Positions 8,458 through 17,825 of a DNA stretch of 25,309 nt are shown here, piece after piece. Position 1 is the first letter of the stretch. Each line of letters starts with the position of its first letter. Both the position numbers and the translations under genes were made by a program. The notes under the pieces are model-generated. The model made no database searches. It had not been told where the DNA came from and was given only the letters and a program-made list of their open reading frames with translations. The stretch lies in NCBI GenBank assembly GCA_001247695.2, contig LGRX02012510.1, forward strand, positions 1-25,309, written 5' to 3'. The stretch comes from Cymbomonas tetramitiformis (Eukaryota; Chlorophyta; Pyramimonadophyceae; Pyramimonadales; Pyramimonadaceae).

Positions 8458-11400
8458 GTATGTCTCTTTAGCTGTATCCTTAATATCTAGCCCTTAAACA
8501 CCGAGTAAAGTCACGCTTGCGAATCATTGGCGACGAGAGATCTTTCCGTGCAAAAGCGTACAGCAAGTGATTTGACGCCATGTCTGAGGAACTCACAGCT
8601 CGCCCTACACGGTTCATGTACTGGTATCAAGTTTCTGGCGCCGTGTGTGAAGCTCGCGAAGAAAGCTCTGCTGTGCAGGCTCCACGCGCTAAAGGAAAAT
8701 TGTTCTCTTCTGTTGATGGACACCATAACACTGTGTGCAGGGGTCGAAGAGGGTGAAACAGTTAAGATAGCCGGATGCTGTCGTGATGCAAACAATACTA
8801 ATGGCGACTACGTCTTGACTAATAGCTCGGTTACAATTGAAAGAGGTGGATATTGTGCCACGCAGTGCGCCTCCGATTACCCCGATACCGCTTTCTACGC
8901 TTTCGAATATGACAGTTCTAGCAATCCTAACGTTTGCGAATGTCACGTTGGGATAATCACGCACACGGAAACCGACAACCCTACGAGTTGTAGGGTGTCT
9001 ACGAAGTGCTATGTAGTATGTTTTTTTGGTACGCTTCCACCCCATGCTCACAGTGAAGTTGCTCGCGTTGTTGAAATCATAGCTTTTGACAATCCGACAG
9101 AAACTGGGAAGTTCGGCACTCGCACGATTCGATCCTACGACATCGTTTTGGTGGCCTAGTGAAGTATTTTTATGTTGCACGTCTGATTAAGAAACACCGT
9201 ACTACATAGAGCATTTTTGCAATATCACAAAAATATTCCACCGCAGTCGTGCTTAATATGTCAGCTTGAAGTCAACTCTACAACAAGATGCAGCACCGTG
9301 CATACGGTTTCACTCCACAGCACCAAGAGTTGAAGCGAGTCTTTCGCATATCTTTAAATTACGCCTCGTTCGATGAGCAGCTTTGCACTTGTCATCGATG
9401 TTTGATGCTATTTCGGAAAACCTCACAGAGCCCCATCCACTGTGCGGTGCAAACATGCCCCCTGCCCTCGAACAGGCCTTTAGCTCTCCCTTTTTGAACT
9501 CGCCGCAAACAGTCACTTACTTGGCTCGCACACTGTTTCCCCGCTGCTTCTCTATTTTATTGGTTGGTCCCAAGACGAACGAATGTTGTGTTTTTCGAAC
9601 AGAATCTCCTCCTCCACCCTCTCCCCAGCCCCACCTTCCACCACCTTCCCCTTCCACCATCACCTCCCATCTCCCCTCTCCCTCCCCAGCCCCGCCACCA
9701 CCACCTCCACTATCTCCTCTCCATATCCCCACCCTCATTATCTCCTTGCCTCCTCCACCCCCTCCTGCCTATCTCCCGACTACCCAGCACCGCCAACCAC
9801 CTCACCCACTATTTCCCCAACGGCCTCCCCCAGCACCTCACCAACAATCTGCCCACTATTTCCCCAACGACCTCCCCGACCTCCTCACCAACGCTTCGCA
9901 CTATCTCCCCAACGGCCTCCCCCCGACCTCACCATGTAGCAACTTCACCCACTATTTCCCCAACGGTTTCACCCAGCACCTCGCCAACAACGTCACCTGC
10001 ATCATTTCCCAACGGCCTCCCCAGCACCTCACCAACAATCTGCGCCCACTATTTCCCAACGGCCTCGCCCACCAGCTCCCCCAACCGCCGCACCCACCAC
10101 TTCACCACCACCGTCCCCACCACCTCCCTCTCCCCTCCTCCCTGCCTCCATCTCCTCCGCCACCACTCGTCCCCCCACCCCCGCCATTCCCACTACACTT
10201 CCCCACTTCCCCATGACAACTATGTTGACTGGGACTCGGACTCCCGGCTGTGCGACTCCGACATTCACCTTCCCCACCCCTGCATCATCTCCACCACCAC
10301 CTCCTCTTCTCCCCGTTCACATACCTCCCTACCCTCACCCCTTCTACCAACCCCATCTTCTCCACCACCCCCATTTCTATCAACCCCATCGAGTCCACCT
10401 CAACCACCCTACCTCTCACCTCCCTTGTCCCCTCCGCCTACCGTCCCACCCTTATCCCCACCTTCTGGTGGTGAACCCTCAAACGTAGTCCAGGAAGACG
10501 CCACGCGTGTGGTGGGGGGCACCACCTTGGTAGTAACTGCTATCAGCGGGGGTGGTGGGGCAAGCGCGATGCAGCTGCAGACGCTCGCTATGTGTAAGTA
10601 CCTTGTGCTTCCCGAGCAGCCCGAACTCCTCACTTCGGCTGGCAGCAGTCTGCAATGGACTAACTTCCAGGTCCCTTCTCCCCACCTTCCTGCCCATCAC
10701 ATCGATTTGCTGGCTGTCCTCTGGGAGTATCCCGCAGGACCAGGGAGGTGTAAGCAGGAGTGTCCCGCAGGACCAGGGAGGTGTAAGCAGGAGTATCCTG
10801 CAGGACCAGGGAGGTGTAAGGAGGAGTGTCCCGCAGGTCCAGGGAGGTATAAGCAGGAGTGTCCCGCAGGACCAGGGAGGTGTGGCAGGGTATCCCCGCA
10901 GGACCAGGGGGAGGTGTAAGCAGGAGTGTCCCGCAGGACCAGGGTGTAAGCAGAGTGTCCGCGGGACCCGGGGAGGTGTGGCGGGAGTGTCCGCAGGACA
11001 GGGAGGTGTAAGCAGGAGTGTCCCGCAGGACCAGGGGAGGGTAAGGAAGGAGGAGTGTCCCGCAGGACCTTGAGGAGGTGTAAGCAGGAGTGTCCCGCAG
11101 GACCAGGGAGGTGTAAGGAGGAGTGTCCCACAGGACCAGGGAGGTGTAAGCAGGAGTGTCCCGCAGGTCCAAGGAGGTTTACTTGGGGAGTATTCGACAA
11201 CACCAGGGAGGTCTATGTGCGCTTTTTGGGAGCCGCATGGATACCATCGATCCATACCATCGATTGAACGGCAGAAAGGGGTCTTTGTTGGTGGCTCCGC
11301 TGCAGAGGGATCTTCCTGGGGTCTCCTGCGGCCGAGTGCGTTCCCCCAAAAAAGTTTGGAAACCTGTGAGGCGCGCTTGAGCAGCTGGGCTTACATGCCG

Positions 11401-14400
11401 CGCAGTTTGATTGGCTGGGCTTGCGTTCCACGCAGTTTGATTGGCCCCACCGGTCTGCTGGGGACGCGTGCGAACCGGATGGAGAATATCGCTACGTTTA
11501 CATTCCGGAGGCCGAGGCGGAGAACGCGTGGCGGACCTTTGCGAATGTGTGGCTCCTAGTGCTGTTGCTCAATGCCGGTGTCGTGGCTGTCCAGTATACG
11601 CTACATGCCGCCCGCGTCCCAACGCCAGCCCTCCTGAGGCCCCCACGGTGCAGCGCCTGCGCCCTCCCATGATCATCATTCCACGGTGTGGCCACCATGT
11701 GCCTTTACAGCTGTCATTTTGCCCAGCTCGGACGTGGCAATATGTTCATAGAGGCGAACTCGCTTCAGAGCTCGGACGAGCGAGGCACCCGATGATAAAA
11801 CCCTAGATCCTAGCTCTCAGGCGTCGAAGTGTTCGGCTGATGCCTCGTGCGGGGGCCTCTGTGCCACCCTGTGCGCGGCTGCGCCCAGGGGAGGGGGGTT
11901 GGATAAGGCAAGGAGGGGTTGGATGAGGTGAGGGGGGTAGGGAGGGTGCAGGCTGCAGTTCCTATTCATCTACGTGGCTATGCCAAGCCTAATGCAAAGC
12001 AGTGGCTTTGTCCTGGCGCACCACCAGTCCTTGCATGCTGTGGCAGGGTGGCTGAGCCTCATCGCATGCCTTGGCATCTGCCTTGGGTTCCTGCTTTTGA
12101 TTCGACAGGTGCGGCGTGCGGCGTGCGCGCTCCGGGGCCTTCATCCTTCCTCTCTCTCACCCCCAGGCGTCCTTGGTAGACAGTTGTGTAATCAAGCTTC
12201 AGTTTGGGGCGCTGGGAGGAGGAGGCACGAGGGGTGATGCGGGGTATGGTGGCCAAGGGTGGTGCAGGGTATGATAGTCAAGGGTGGTGCAAAGGGGGGT
12301 CTGGGCTGAGGCTGACGAACATGGATGCGAAGAGGGTTGGAGTGATCCAAGGGTGGTGCAAAGGGGGGTCTGGGCTGAGGCTGACGAACATGGATGCGAA
12401 GAGGGTTGGAGTGAGGGCCGATGAAAAGATGGTGTGGGGAGGAGACATGCAGGGGCTGGTGGTAAGGAAGCTTTGCCAATACGATTCTGTGCTGGCGCGC
12501 AGTCTGGGCTACAGGTGGCTGACACTCTCACACCGGCGACGTCCCGCCAGCCCGCTGTTGCTCCGGGAGGGCGCGCTCCGCCAGCATTCTGGCGGCTGCC
12601 AGCATCACTGCCACTCATGTCGCTGCTCTTCGCAGCGCACTGGGGGAAAATGGCATCCTTGCAGTCATCCTTGCAGTCAGCCTCCCTCCCCCACATCTTG
12701 CCTGCCACTTTGCTGATGGATCGTGGGAAGAAGTCAGCCCAGCATATATATCGCGCTGTGTGTGCTTCAGTGGCCAGGACGCTGCGCCCTGCCACCTGGG
12801 CCGGCTGCCAAGGATGTGCCCCCCCTGCCGGCACCGAGGCCTGCCCCGCTCTCATCGCAGGAGGCCAGGGGGGGGGGGGTGGAGTGAGAGGCGAATGGAC
12901 CAGCCAAGCATTTTCCAGGGAGAGGGGTTTTAGGGTTTTAGGGTTTTAGTCCGAGGAAAGAGAATCGGTTTCAGGCGGAAGGTGAAGCAAAGGAGCTTCC
13001 AAGGGCAGGATGGCGGAGTGAGGGCTGCGAGGACCGCTTGAGGGAGTGACGTGGGCGGAGGCGCGAAGAGGCGTGGAGGGGCTGGCGGAGGGCGAGCGAG
13101 CAGGACGAGCTGGCTTCCTTCGAATTTGCTCAAAGGCAGCTTCTCGGAGCGGCCCGAGGTCTGTTCCAAGTTCACGCTGGTGAAGAGCTTTGTGGACACC
13201 ACGAAGGACAGCGGCCACCAGGTCTGCGGCTGCCCTCGATCCCCTTGCGCTTCCCTCCCGAGGCCCCGTCTCCCCGGACCGCTTTCGGATCGTCATACCT
13301 TTCGCTGGGGAAGGATGGTGACCTGACGGTCCTGGCAATGCTGCGCGCGACGCATCGTAGCCGCGTCTCTCGAGCTCGGTGGCTGGGGGGCACCGAAGCA
13401 ACCCGCAAAGCTCCGAGGCCCCTTGCGCGCGCGCCCTTGGCAGGCTGGTGGCTGCGTGAACCCGCAAAGCTCCGAGGCCCCTCGCGCACGCGCCCTTGGC
13501 AGGCTGGTGGCTGCGTGAACCCGCAAAGCTCCGAGGCCCATCGCGCACGCGCCCTTGGCAGGTTGGTGGCTGCGTGAACCCGCAAAGCGCCGAGGCCCCT
13601 CGCGCACGCGCCCTTGGCAGGCTGGTGGCTGCGTGAACCCGCAAAGCTCCGAGGCCCATCGCGCGCGCGCCCTTGGCAGGCTGGTGGCTGCGCGAACCCG
13701 CAAAGCTCCGAGGCCCATCGCGCGCGCGCCCTTGGCAGGCTGGTGGCTGCGTGAACCCGCAAAGCTCCGAGGCCCCTCGCGCGTCTCCAACCCGGCGCGG
13801 CTCCACGCGGCGCGGTGGCCCTCAGCGGCGGCGGCGGGGGCGTTGGAACGGGGCGCAGGCTTTCCTCACGTGGTGCGGTCCAATGTTTCAGAATCTGCGA
13901 GAGCCAGGCCGGCAGGGGGGGCGGCAGAGGGGGCCGCGAGGGGCCGCGGGGAGACCTTGCTGCTGTACTATTTCCCACTCCGGTTGCTGGCGCGGGCCCT
14001 GCAAGGGTTCGTGCTGGGCATCTTCGTGCGCTCCGTACCGCACTGCGATGACCCGGCGCCCGCGGGCTCCAGCGCCGTCCAGATCTCCCTCCTGCTTCTC
14101 CTCACTGGTATTTCCCCAGACTGTGTCGAAACCCCTCTCCCTGGAAAATGCTTGGCTGGTCCATTCGCCCTCTCACTCCCACCCCCCTCCCCTGGCCTCC
14201 TGCGATGAGAGCGGGGCAGGCCTCGGTGCCGGCAGGGGGGGCACATCCTTGGCAGCCGGCCCAGGTGGCGGGGCGCAGCGTCCTGGCCACTGAAGCACAC
14301 ACACAGCGACCTAGATCTCTGCGACTCCTGTCAGGGTGTGATTGCCGAGCCGAAGCGGCTCATTGGTCGTTTCGAGGAACTTATTTTTAATGGCAGTGCT

Positions 14401-17400
14401 TGACGCTTCGAAGTCATGTTGCCAAGCCCCCTGAATTGTGACATTCAAAATTCGCTCCCAAGGTTGTCCTCGTATATTCAGCAGGGTGGTTAAGGCTACG
14501 CGCCGCGCTGTGAGCTTTAAGAGGTCTGACACGTGACAGAACGGGGGGGTGGTGGCGGGTAGCGCTTAACTGTGATCTGACTCAGCCGATTCAGTTCTAA
14601 CGATTTAGGGAGAGGGCGATCTTTTCCGAGCGGACAGGAGGGATTCGATTACATTTTCTCTCTGTGTGCATGTACGAAGCGATGGGAGCATTTTTATACC
14701 CGTACACATGTTTATCACAGAGAACCGCCTCCGCTAGAATGCGTAAAATCGATTTCGTTGAAAACGAAACGATGCAACGCTATTCCCGCCTGTTGCCCAA
14801 ACAACAAGGTCCATTGTGACCCAGTGCAGATGTGGCAGTCATCATCGGTACACCGTGCCGCATCTTGTCAGACCTCATGGAACTCATCGTGCGGTGTGCA
14901 TGGATTTACTATATTCAACAACGCCCCCATGGCATGGCATCACAAGATTTCTGGAGGTGAGACAGTGTCCGCTGTCGACTACGGCCGTAGGGAGTCTCAG
15001 GGATGCTGAGAGAGATCAAGGGCATCGGCGCGGCTTGTGGAGGGGGAGGGGAGCGCGCGGCTGGAGGGGACACGGAGGGTGAGGGAAGTGTTGATCGAAG
15101 TAGGGGGGTGTGCATGGGCGCAGGAGGTCAAGTGGTAGCCTTGATGGTGGTGAGGCCGCTCGAGGGCAAAGACAACATGTGGCTGGCGCATCTCGGGGCG
15201 TGGTGTGACTTTTGTACGATGATCTGTGCGGCTGTGATTGCCTTCAGGGTGATGGAAGCAACCTATGCCTTGATCGGCGTGCAGGTCGTGCCCCCTTCTC
15301 AACCAGTACCGTTCCATTGTGTTTGAATCGAAGCCTGCGGAGTTTCGGTGGTTTCTACATAAGTGGCCAATCGAGGTGGAGCCCTGAGACCCAGACTGTG
15401 ACCGTCTCGAGGTGGAGCCCTGAGACCCAGACTATGACCGTCTCGAGAGGTGGAGCCCTGAGACCCAGACTGCGACCATCTCGAGGTGGAGCCCTGAGAC
15501 CCAGACTCGACCATCTCGAGGTGGAGCCCTGAGATTGAACTGCGGCCGTCTCGAGGGTGGAGCCCTGAGACTGAACTGTGACCGTCTCAGAGGTGGAACC
15601 CTGAGACCCAGACTGTGACCCCGTCTCGAGGTGGAGCCCCTGAGACCCAGACTTCTGCGGCCGTCTCGAGGTGGAGCCCTGAGACCCAGACTGCGACCGT
15701 CTCGAGGTGGAGCCCTGAGACCCAGACTGCGGCCGTCGCGAGGTGGAGCCCTGAGACCCAGACTGCGACCGTCTCGTGGTGGAGCCCTGAGACCCAGACT
15801 GTGGCCGTTAGAGCTGCACAACTTAAACTGGTCCGTTCATTTTAAACAGTGGTAATTCTCCGAATCCGACAGTCCATATACGATTTCAGAGATCGAAGTA
15901 CAATCCAGTCCTTTGTCGCTCCCCAGAAATCTCTTAGGACCTTCCGATGTTCCCAATCTAAAAACCTTGGACGGCTCAACTTTAGTTGGGCACCCCCAGT
16001 GACCGTCTCGAGGTGGAGCCCTGAGACCCAGACTGCGACCGTCTCGAGGTGGAGCCCTGAGACCCAGACTGCGGCCGTCTCGAGGTGGAGCCCTGAGACC
16101 CAGACTGTGGCCGTTAGAGCTGCACAACTTAAACTGGTCCGTTCATTTTAAACAGTGGTAATTCTCCGAATCCGACAGTCCATATACGATTTCAGAGATC
16201 GAAGTACGATCCAGTCCTTTGTCGATCCCCAGAAATCACTTAGGACCTTCCGATGTTCCCAATCTAAAAACCTTGGACGGCTCAACTTTAGTTGGGCACC
16301 CCCAGTGGCCGTCTCGAGGTGGAGCCCTGAGACCCAGACTGCGGCCGTCTCGAGGTGGAGCCCTGAGACCCAGACTGCGACCGTCTCGAGGTGGAGCCCT
16401 GAGACCCAGACTGCGGCCGTCTCGAGGTGGAGCCCTGGGAACCCAGACTGCGACCGTCTCCGGGTGGAGCCCTGAGACCCACACTGCGATTGTGCGAGGG
16501 GTGGAGCCCTGAGACCCAGACTGCGACGTCTCGAGGTGGAGCCCTGAGACCCAGACTGCGACCAATCGAGGTGGAGCCCTGAGACCCAGACTGCGGCCGT
16601 CTCGAGGTGGAGCCTGAGACCCAGACTATGGCCGTCTCCGGGGTGGAGCCCTGAGACCCAGACTGCGACCCCGTCTGGTGGAACCCTGAGACAGACTGCG
16701 GCCGTCTCGAGGTGGAGCCCTGAGACCCAGACTGCGACCGTCTCGAGTGGAGGCCCTGAGACCCAGACTGCGACCGTATCGAGGTGGAGCCCTGAGACCC
16801 AGACTGCGGCCAATCGAGGTGGAGCCCTGAGACCCAGACTGTGACCGTCTCAGTTCGAACTGACCAAGAGACCTGCCATCCTCACACGTGTACGCGTAGG
16901 AGTTCACACAGACACGGGGTCAGGTCTACGCGTTTGCATTTCCCTTCGCATTTTTGCCGAGAATCTTTGCTCTGCTGCAATAGACAGCGGTCACGGAGCA
17001 GATGCGTTCACACGTTGCCTTTTACTCATGGTGCATTTCAAAATCTATCTACTTGACGAAGGTTAGCCGTGTGCCTTCTGGCAGTGCAATCCAGCGTACA
17101 AAAGAGAGTCCAAATATATCCACTCCTCTCCACCCTCCTCCTACCTTAACAGATGTGACCAAACTCGTGCACTTTGACCAAAGCTATCCAAGGGGGCGGG
17201 GGAACACCGGGCTACATCCTTTCATCTCGTCAGATTCCGCTCGTCTTGTTCTCAGCTTCTGCTCATTCTGTGATGAGCATTTAGCAACCTTGCATGTCTT
17301 CCTGGTGTTTGTACCCCTTGCGAGGTGTCAGCTTGCATGACCTCAACTGTGTGCCTCAAGCCGCTTCCCGGGAGTGTGCCAGCCGCCCTGTGTCCTATAA

Positions 17401-17748
17401 GCGTTTCCCCCCAGGCCTCCTTCGGATCAATCAGGTCCCCCTGATCGACACCCCCTGATCTATACCCGTTTTACATTCCCTCACGGAAGAGAGCTATTGG
17501 GCACCAGCACAATCTGGGCCCCGGGCGGGGTGACTTGTCGGCGGGCCGAATGGGGAGTGCGGGCGCAGATTTTCAGCCTCTTTGTGCGATTGCTGTGGAC
17601 CTTCCTCAAAATATATCGCCACCTGAAACGGTGCGGCCTCGAACCTCTAGGCAGCGCCTCCCGCAATACCGCACACGGCCTGTGGCGGCGCCGCGGAGGG
17701 CTGACGTGGGACGGCCTCGCCCCGCAGCCCTCTCGGCGAGCAGTGTGA
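8214..17748 (+). CDS. Ten-exon WSC-like / P-S-T stalk / TRP-like multi-pass membrane protein
   Basis: Proposed exons: 8214-8457, 8741-9015, 9603-10670, 11436-11647, 11952-12108, 12453-12514, 13140-13221, 13954-14107, 15124-15284 and 17569-17748, with stop TGA. All nine introns are GT-AG and every junction keeps phase, giving about 864 codons. Order: signal peptide (1-20), WSC-like Cys-rich domain (~90-150), Pro/Ser/Thr-rich stalk (~174-490), then about seven hydrophobic segments with RPLEGKDN before the last one. The membrane part matches, from memory, the C-terminal module of algal TRP-like channels (LQWTNFQ|FDWP; LLRPPR|LQ..; YYFPLRLL; VQISLLLL). It is probably a surface or ciliary sensor or channel; function is inferred. 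The weakest links are the 9015-9603 join (otherwise the first two exons form a separate gene ending at TAG 9159), the exon 8 acceptor, and the last exon. Confidence 0.55.
8741..9015 (+). CDS. Exon 2: WSC-like cysteine-rich domain
   Basis: After the acceptor TGTGTGCAG the frame reads a compact Cys-rich domain: AGCCRDAN, YCATQC, FYAFEY and NVCECHVG. This order (GCxxD, CxxxC, aromatic-EY, CxC) is that of WSC carbohydrate-binding domains. A GTATGT donor at 9016 ends the exon in phase 0, matching the exon at 9603. If it is not used, the frame runs on to TAG at 9157-9159 and gives a separate 220-residue secreted protein. Confidence 0.6.
9603..10670 (+). CDS. Exon 3: Pro/Ser/Thr-rich stalk and first membrane region
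   Basis: The acceptor lies after TTTTTCGAACAG. The frame is open for 356 codons. Repeats such as SPTTSPTSSPT, SPTISPTVSPSTSPTT and SPPPTVPPLSPP resemble hydroxyproline-rich algal wall proteins and pherophorin stalks. Other frames here are also open and proline-rich because of pyrimidine bias, so small frame slips cannot be excluded. The last ~60 residues change character: VVQEDATRVVGG, then GGASAMQLQTLAMC, ending SLQWTNFQ at the donor CAG|GTCCCT. Confidence 0.6.
10726..11180. repeat. 33-bp minisatellite in intron 3
   Basis: About 13 units with core gtaagcaggagtgtcccgc and aggaccagggaggt. The 33-bp period keeps frames open (KQECPAGPGR on plus, LLLTPPWSCGT on minus), which explains the repetitive ORFs here. 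The array is wholly inside the intron between 10670 and 11436. Confidence 0.92.
11384..11443 (+). repeat. 30-bp tandem duplication carrying two 3' splice sites
   Basis: Two copies of gctgggctt...cgcagtttgattg (11384-11413 and 11414-11443) each contain a CGCAG acceptor and the first codons of exon 4. The spacing is 30 bp, so use of the first site (exon from 11406) would insert ten residues in frame. Confidence 0.8.
11436..11647 (+). CDS. Exon 4: membrane segment
   Basis: It starts FDWPH, continues with an acidic stretch (EPDGEYRYVYIPEAEAE), then the hydrophobic segment WLLVLLLNAGVVAVQYTL, and ends PALLRPP plus two bases (CG). The CG joins the G of the next exon to make Arg. Confidence 0.65.
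11952..12108 (+). CDS. Exon 5: two membrane segments
   Basis: After acceptor GGGTGCAG the frame reads LQFLFIYVAMPSLMQSSG, then HAVAGWLSLIACLGICLG and FLLLIRQ, ending in phase 0 at CAG|GTGCGG. A second acceptor seven bases downstream (CTGCAG, ending 11958) is possible but does not fit the incoming phase. Confidence 0.65.
12280..12417. repeat. 69-bp tandem duplication in intron 5
   Basis: Two nearly identical 69-bp units beginning aagggtggtgcaaagggggg. A shorter partial copy of the start precedes them near 12250. The repeat lies between exons 5 and 6. Confidence 0.88.
12453..12514 (+). CDS. Exon 6: short cytoplasmic segment
   Basis: 62 bp reading GLVVRKLCQYDSVLARSLGY between ATGCAG and CTACAG|GTGGCT. 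It ends two bases into a Ser codon (AG|C) completed by 13140. Confidence 0.5.
12754..12930 (+). repeat. Left arm of ~177-bp inverted repeat (intron 6)
   Basis: It reads as the reverse complement of 14129-14308 over almost its full length, with differences mainly in G-run length. It lies in the intron upstream of exon 7. Confidence 0.92.
12928..12949 (+). repeat. Interstitial telomere-like TTTTAGGG tract
   Basis: Two full TTTTAGGG units plus TTTTAG begin exactly where the left inverted-repeat arm ends. TTTTAGGG is the telomere unit of Chlamydomonas and relatives. Confidence 0.7.
13140..13221 (+). CDS. Exon 7: cytoplasmic segment between inverted repeats
   Basis: 82 bp reading FSERPEVCSKF, then VKSFVDTTKDSGHQ, between AAAGGCAG and CACCAG|GTCTGC. 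It is phase-compatible with both neighbours and lies inside the 1.2-kb loop of the intronic inverted repeat. Confidence 0.5.
13400..13785. repeat. 59-bp minisatellite in intron 7
   Basis: About 6.5 highly similar units with core ggcaggctggtggctgcg and cgcaaagctccgaggcc. The open frames across it on both strands (LAGWWLREPAK, GSRSHQPAKG) are repeat artefacts. Confidence 0.93.
13954..14107 (+). CDS. Exon 8: two membrane segments
   Basis: It reads TLLLYYFPLRLLARALQG, FVLGIFVRSV, then PAPAGSSAVQISLLLLL and ends ACTG|GTATTT. The open frame extends upstream through G-rich sequence, so the acceptor (GGGGAG, chosen by phase) is uncertain. Confidence 0.6.
14129..14308 (-). repeat. Right arm of the inverted repeat (intron 8)
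   Basis: Reverse complement of 12754-12930. It begins 21 bp after the donor of exon 8. The two arms enclose exons 7 and 8 and the 59-bp minisatellite. Confidence 0.92.
14309..15123. other. Rest of intron 8
   Basis: No repeat array is seen. A 73-codon frame on the minus strand (14311-14532, GTG start) has normal amino-acid composition but no recognised family; it could be a relic of an inserted element. Confidence 0.4.
15124..15284 (+). CDS. Exon 9: last membrane segment with RPLEGKDN motif
   Basis: After GGGCGCAG the frame reads QVVALMVVRPLEGKDN, WLAHLGAWCDFCTMICAA and VIAFRVMEATYALIGVQ. The donor is CAG|GTCGTG, phase 0. The RP.....DN motif before a Cys-rich helix is the best-conserved feature I recall for this TRP-like family. 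Confidence 0.65.
15371..16850. repeat. 36-bp minisatellite with hairpin units, in intron 9
   Basis: Roughly 35 units of gaggtggagccctgagac plus ccagactgcgaccgtctc. Each unit can fold with GTCTCGAGG pairing CCCTGAGAC around a TGGAG loop. The 12-codon period keeps frames open (RWSPETQTATVS on plus). The array is broken twice by a ~200-bp non-repeat spacer. Confidence 0.93.
15801..16307. repeat. Duplicated ~200-bp spacer inside the 36-bp array
   Basis: Spacer copies at 15801-16001 and 16107-16307 differ at only a few bases and are 306 bp apart, so a block of spacer plus about three 36-bp units was duplicated recently. Confidence 0.88.
16851..17568. other. Rest of intron 9
   Basis: No supported exon is seen. 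A 12-bp palindrome, CAGTTCGAACTG, sits at the end of the array near 16850. A 112-codon plus-strand frame (17002-17340) is not protein-like enough to call. Three copies of ccctgatc lie at 17431-17458. Confidence 0.4.
17569..17748 (+). CDS. Exon 10 (proposed): C-terminal tail
   Basis: After GGGCGCAG the frame reads IFSLFVRLLWTFLKIYRHL and then a basic tail, ending TGA at 17746-17748. Phase 0 fits exon 9. The exon is 2.28 kb away across the 36-bp array, so the link rests on phase and amphipathic character alone. Confidence 0.4.
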   Translation: MFSLFVRLLWTFLKIYRHLKRCGLEPLGSASRNTAHGLWRRRGGLTWDGLAPQPSRRAV

Positions 17749-17820
17749 CCTGTGGGCATGCGCCATCGATTGAGCTCGGCGAGGCATCGGGGATCGGATG
17801 TCATCCTAAAATCGATGCCT

Positions 17821-17825
17821 TGTAA
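17821..17825 (+). terminator. TGTAA poly(A)-type signal
   Basis: TGTAA, the usual green-algal polyadenylation signal, lies 72 bp after the proposed stop codon. A pentamer is expected often by chance, so it is only supportive. Confidence 0.3.

Noticed and set aside
10479..11255. 258-codon minus ORF and overlapping ORFs with LLLTPPWSC or KQECPAGPG repeats
   Set aside because: The 33-bp period is a multiple of three, so frames stay open by construction; the array is within an intron.
12199..12855. 218-codon minus ORF sharing a peptide with the plus ORF at 14148-14390
   Set aside because: The shared peptide comes from the two inverted-repeat arms and is not evidence of paralogous genes.
12946..13978. 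Long ORFs with SRSHQPAKG or LAGWWLREP repeats on both strands
   Set aside because: Readings of the 59-bp intronic minisatellite; the repeated peptide cycles through frames since 59 is not a multiple of three.
14311..14532. 73-codon minus ORF in intron 8
   Set aside because: Normal composition but no ATG, no family and no neighbours; recorded only as a possible relic.
16148..16813. 221-codon minus ORF with WVSGLHLET repeats
   Set aside because: Antisense reading of the 36-bp repeat and its spacer.
15371..16850. 36-bp regularly repeated units resembling a CRISPR array
   Set aside because: Units are contiguous with no unique spacers between them, no cas genes are present, and the setting is a eukaryotic intron.
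16842..16862. GTTCGAAC motif like a tRNA T-loop
   Set aside because: It is the centre of a 12-bp palindrome; no acceptor, D or anticodon stem can be drawn around it.
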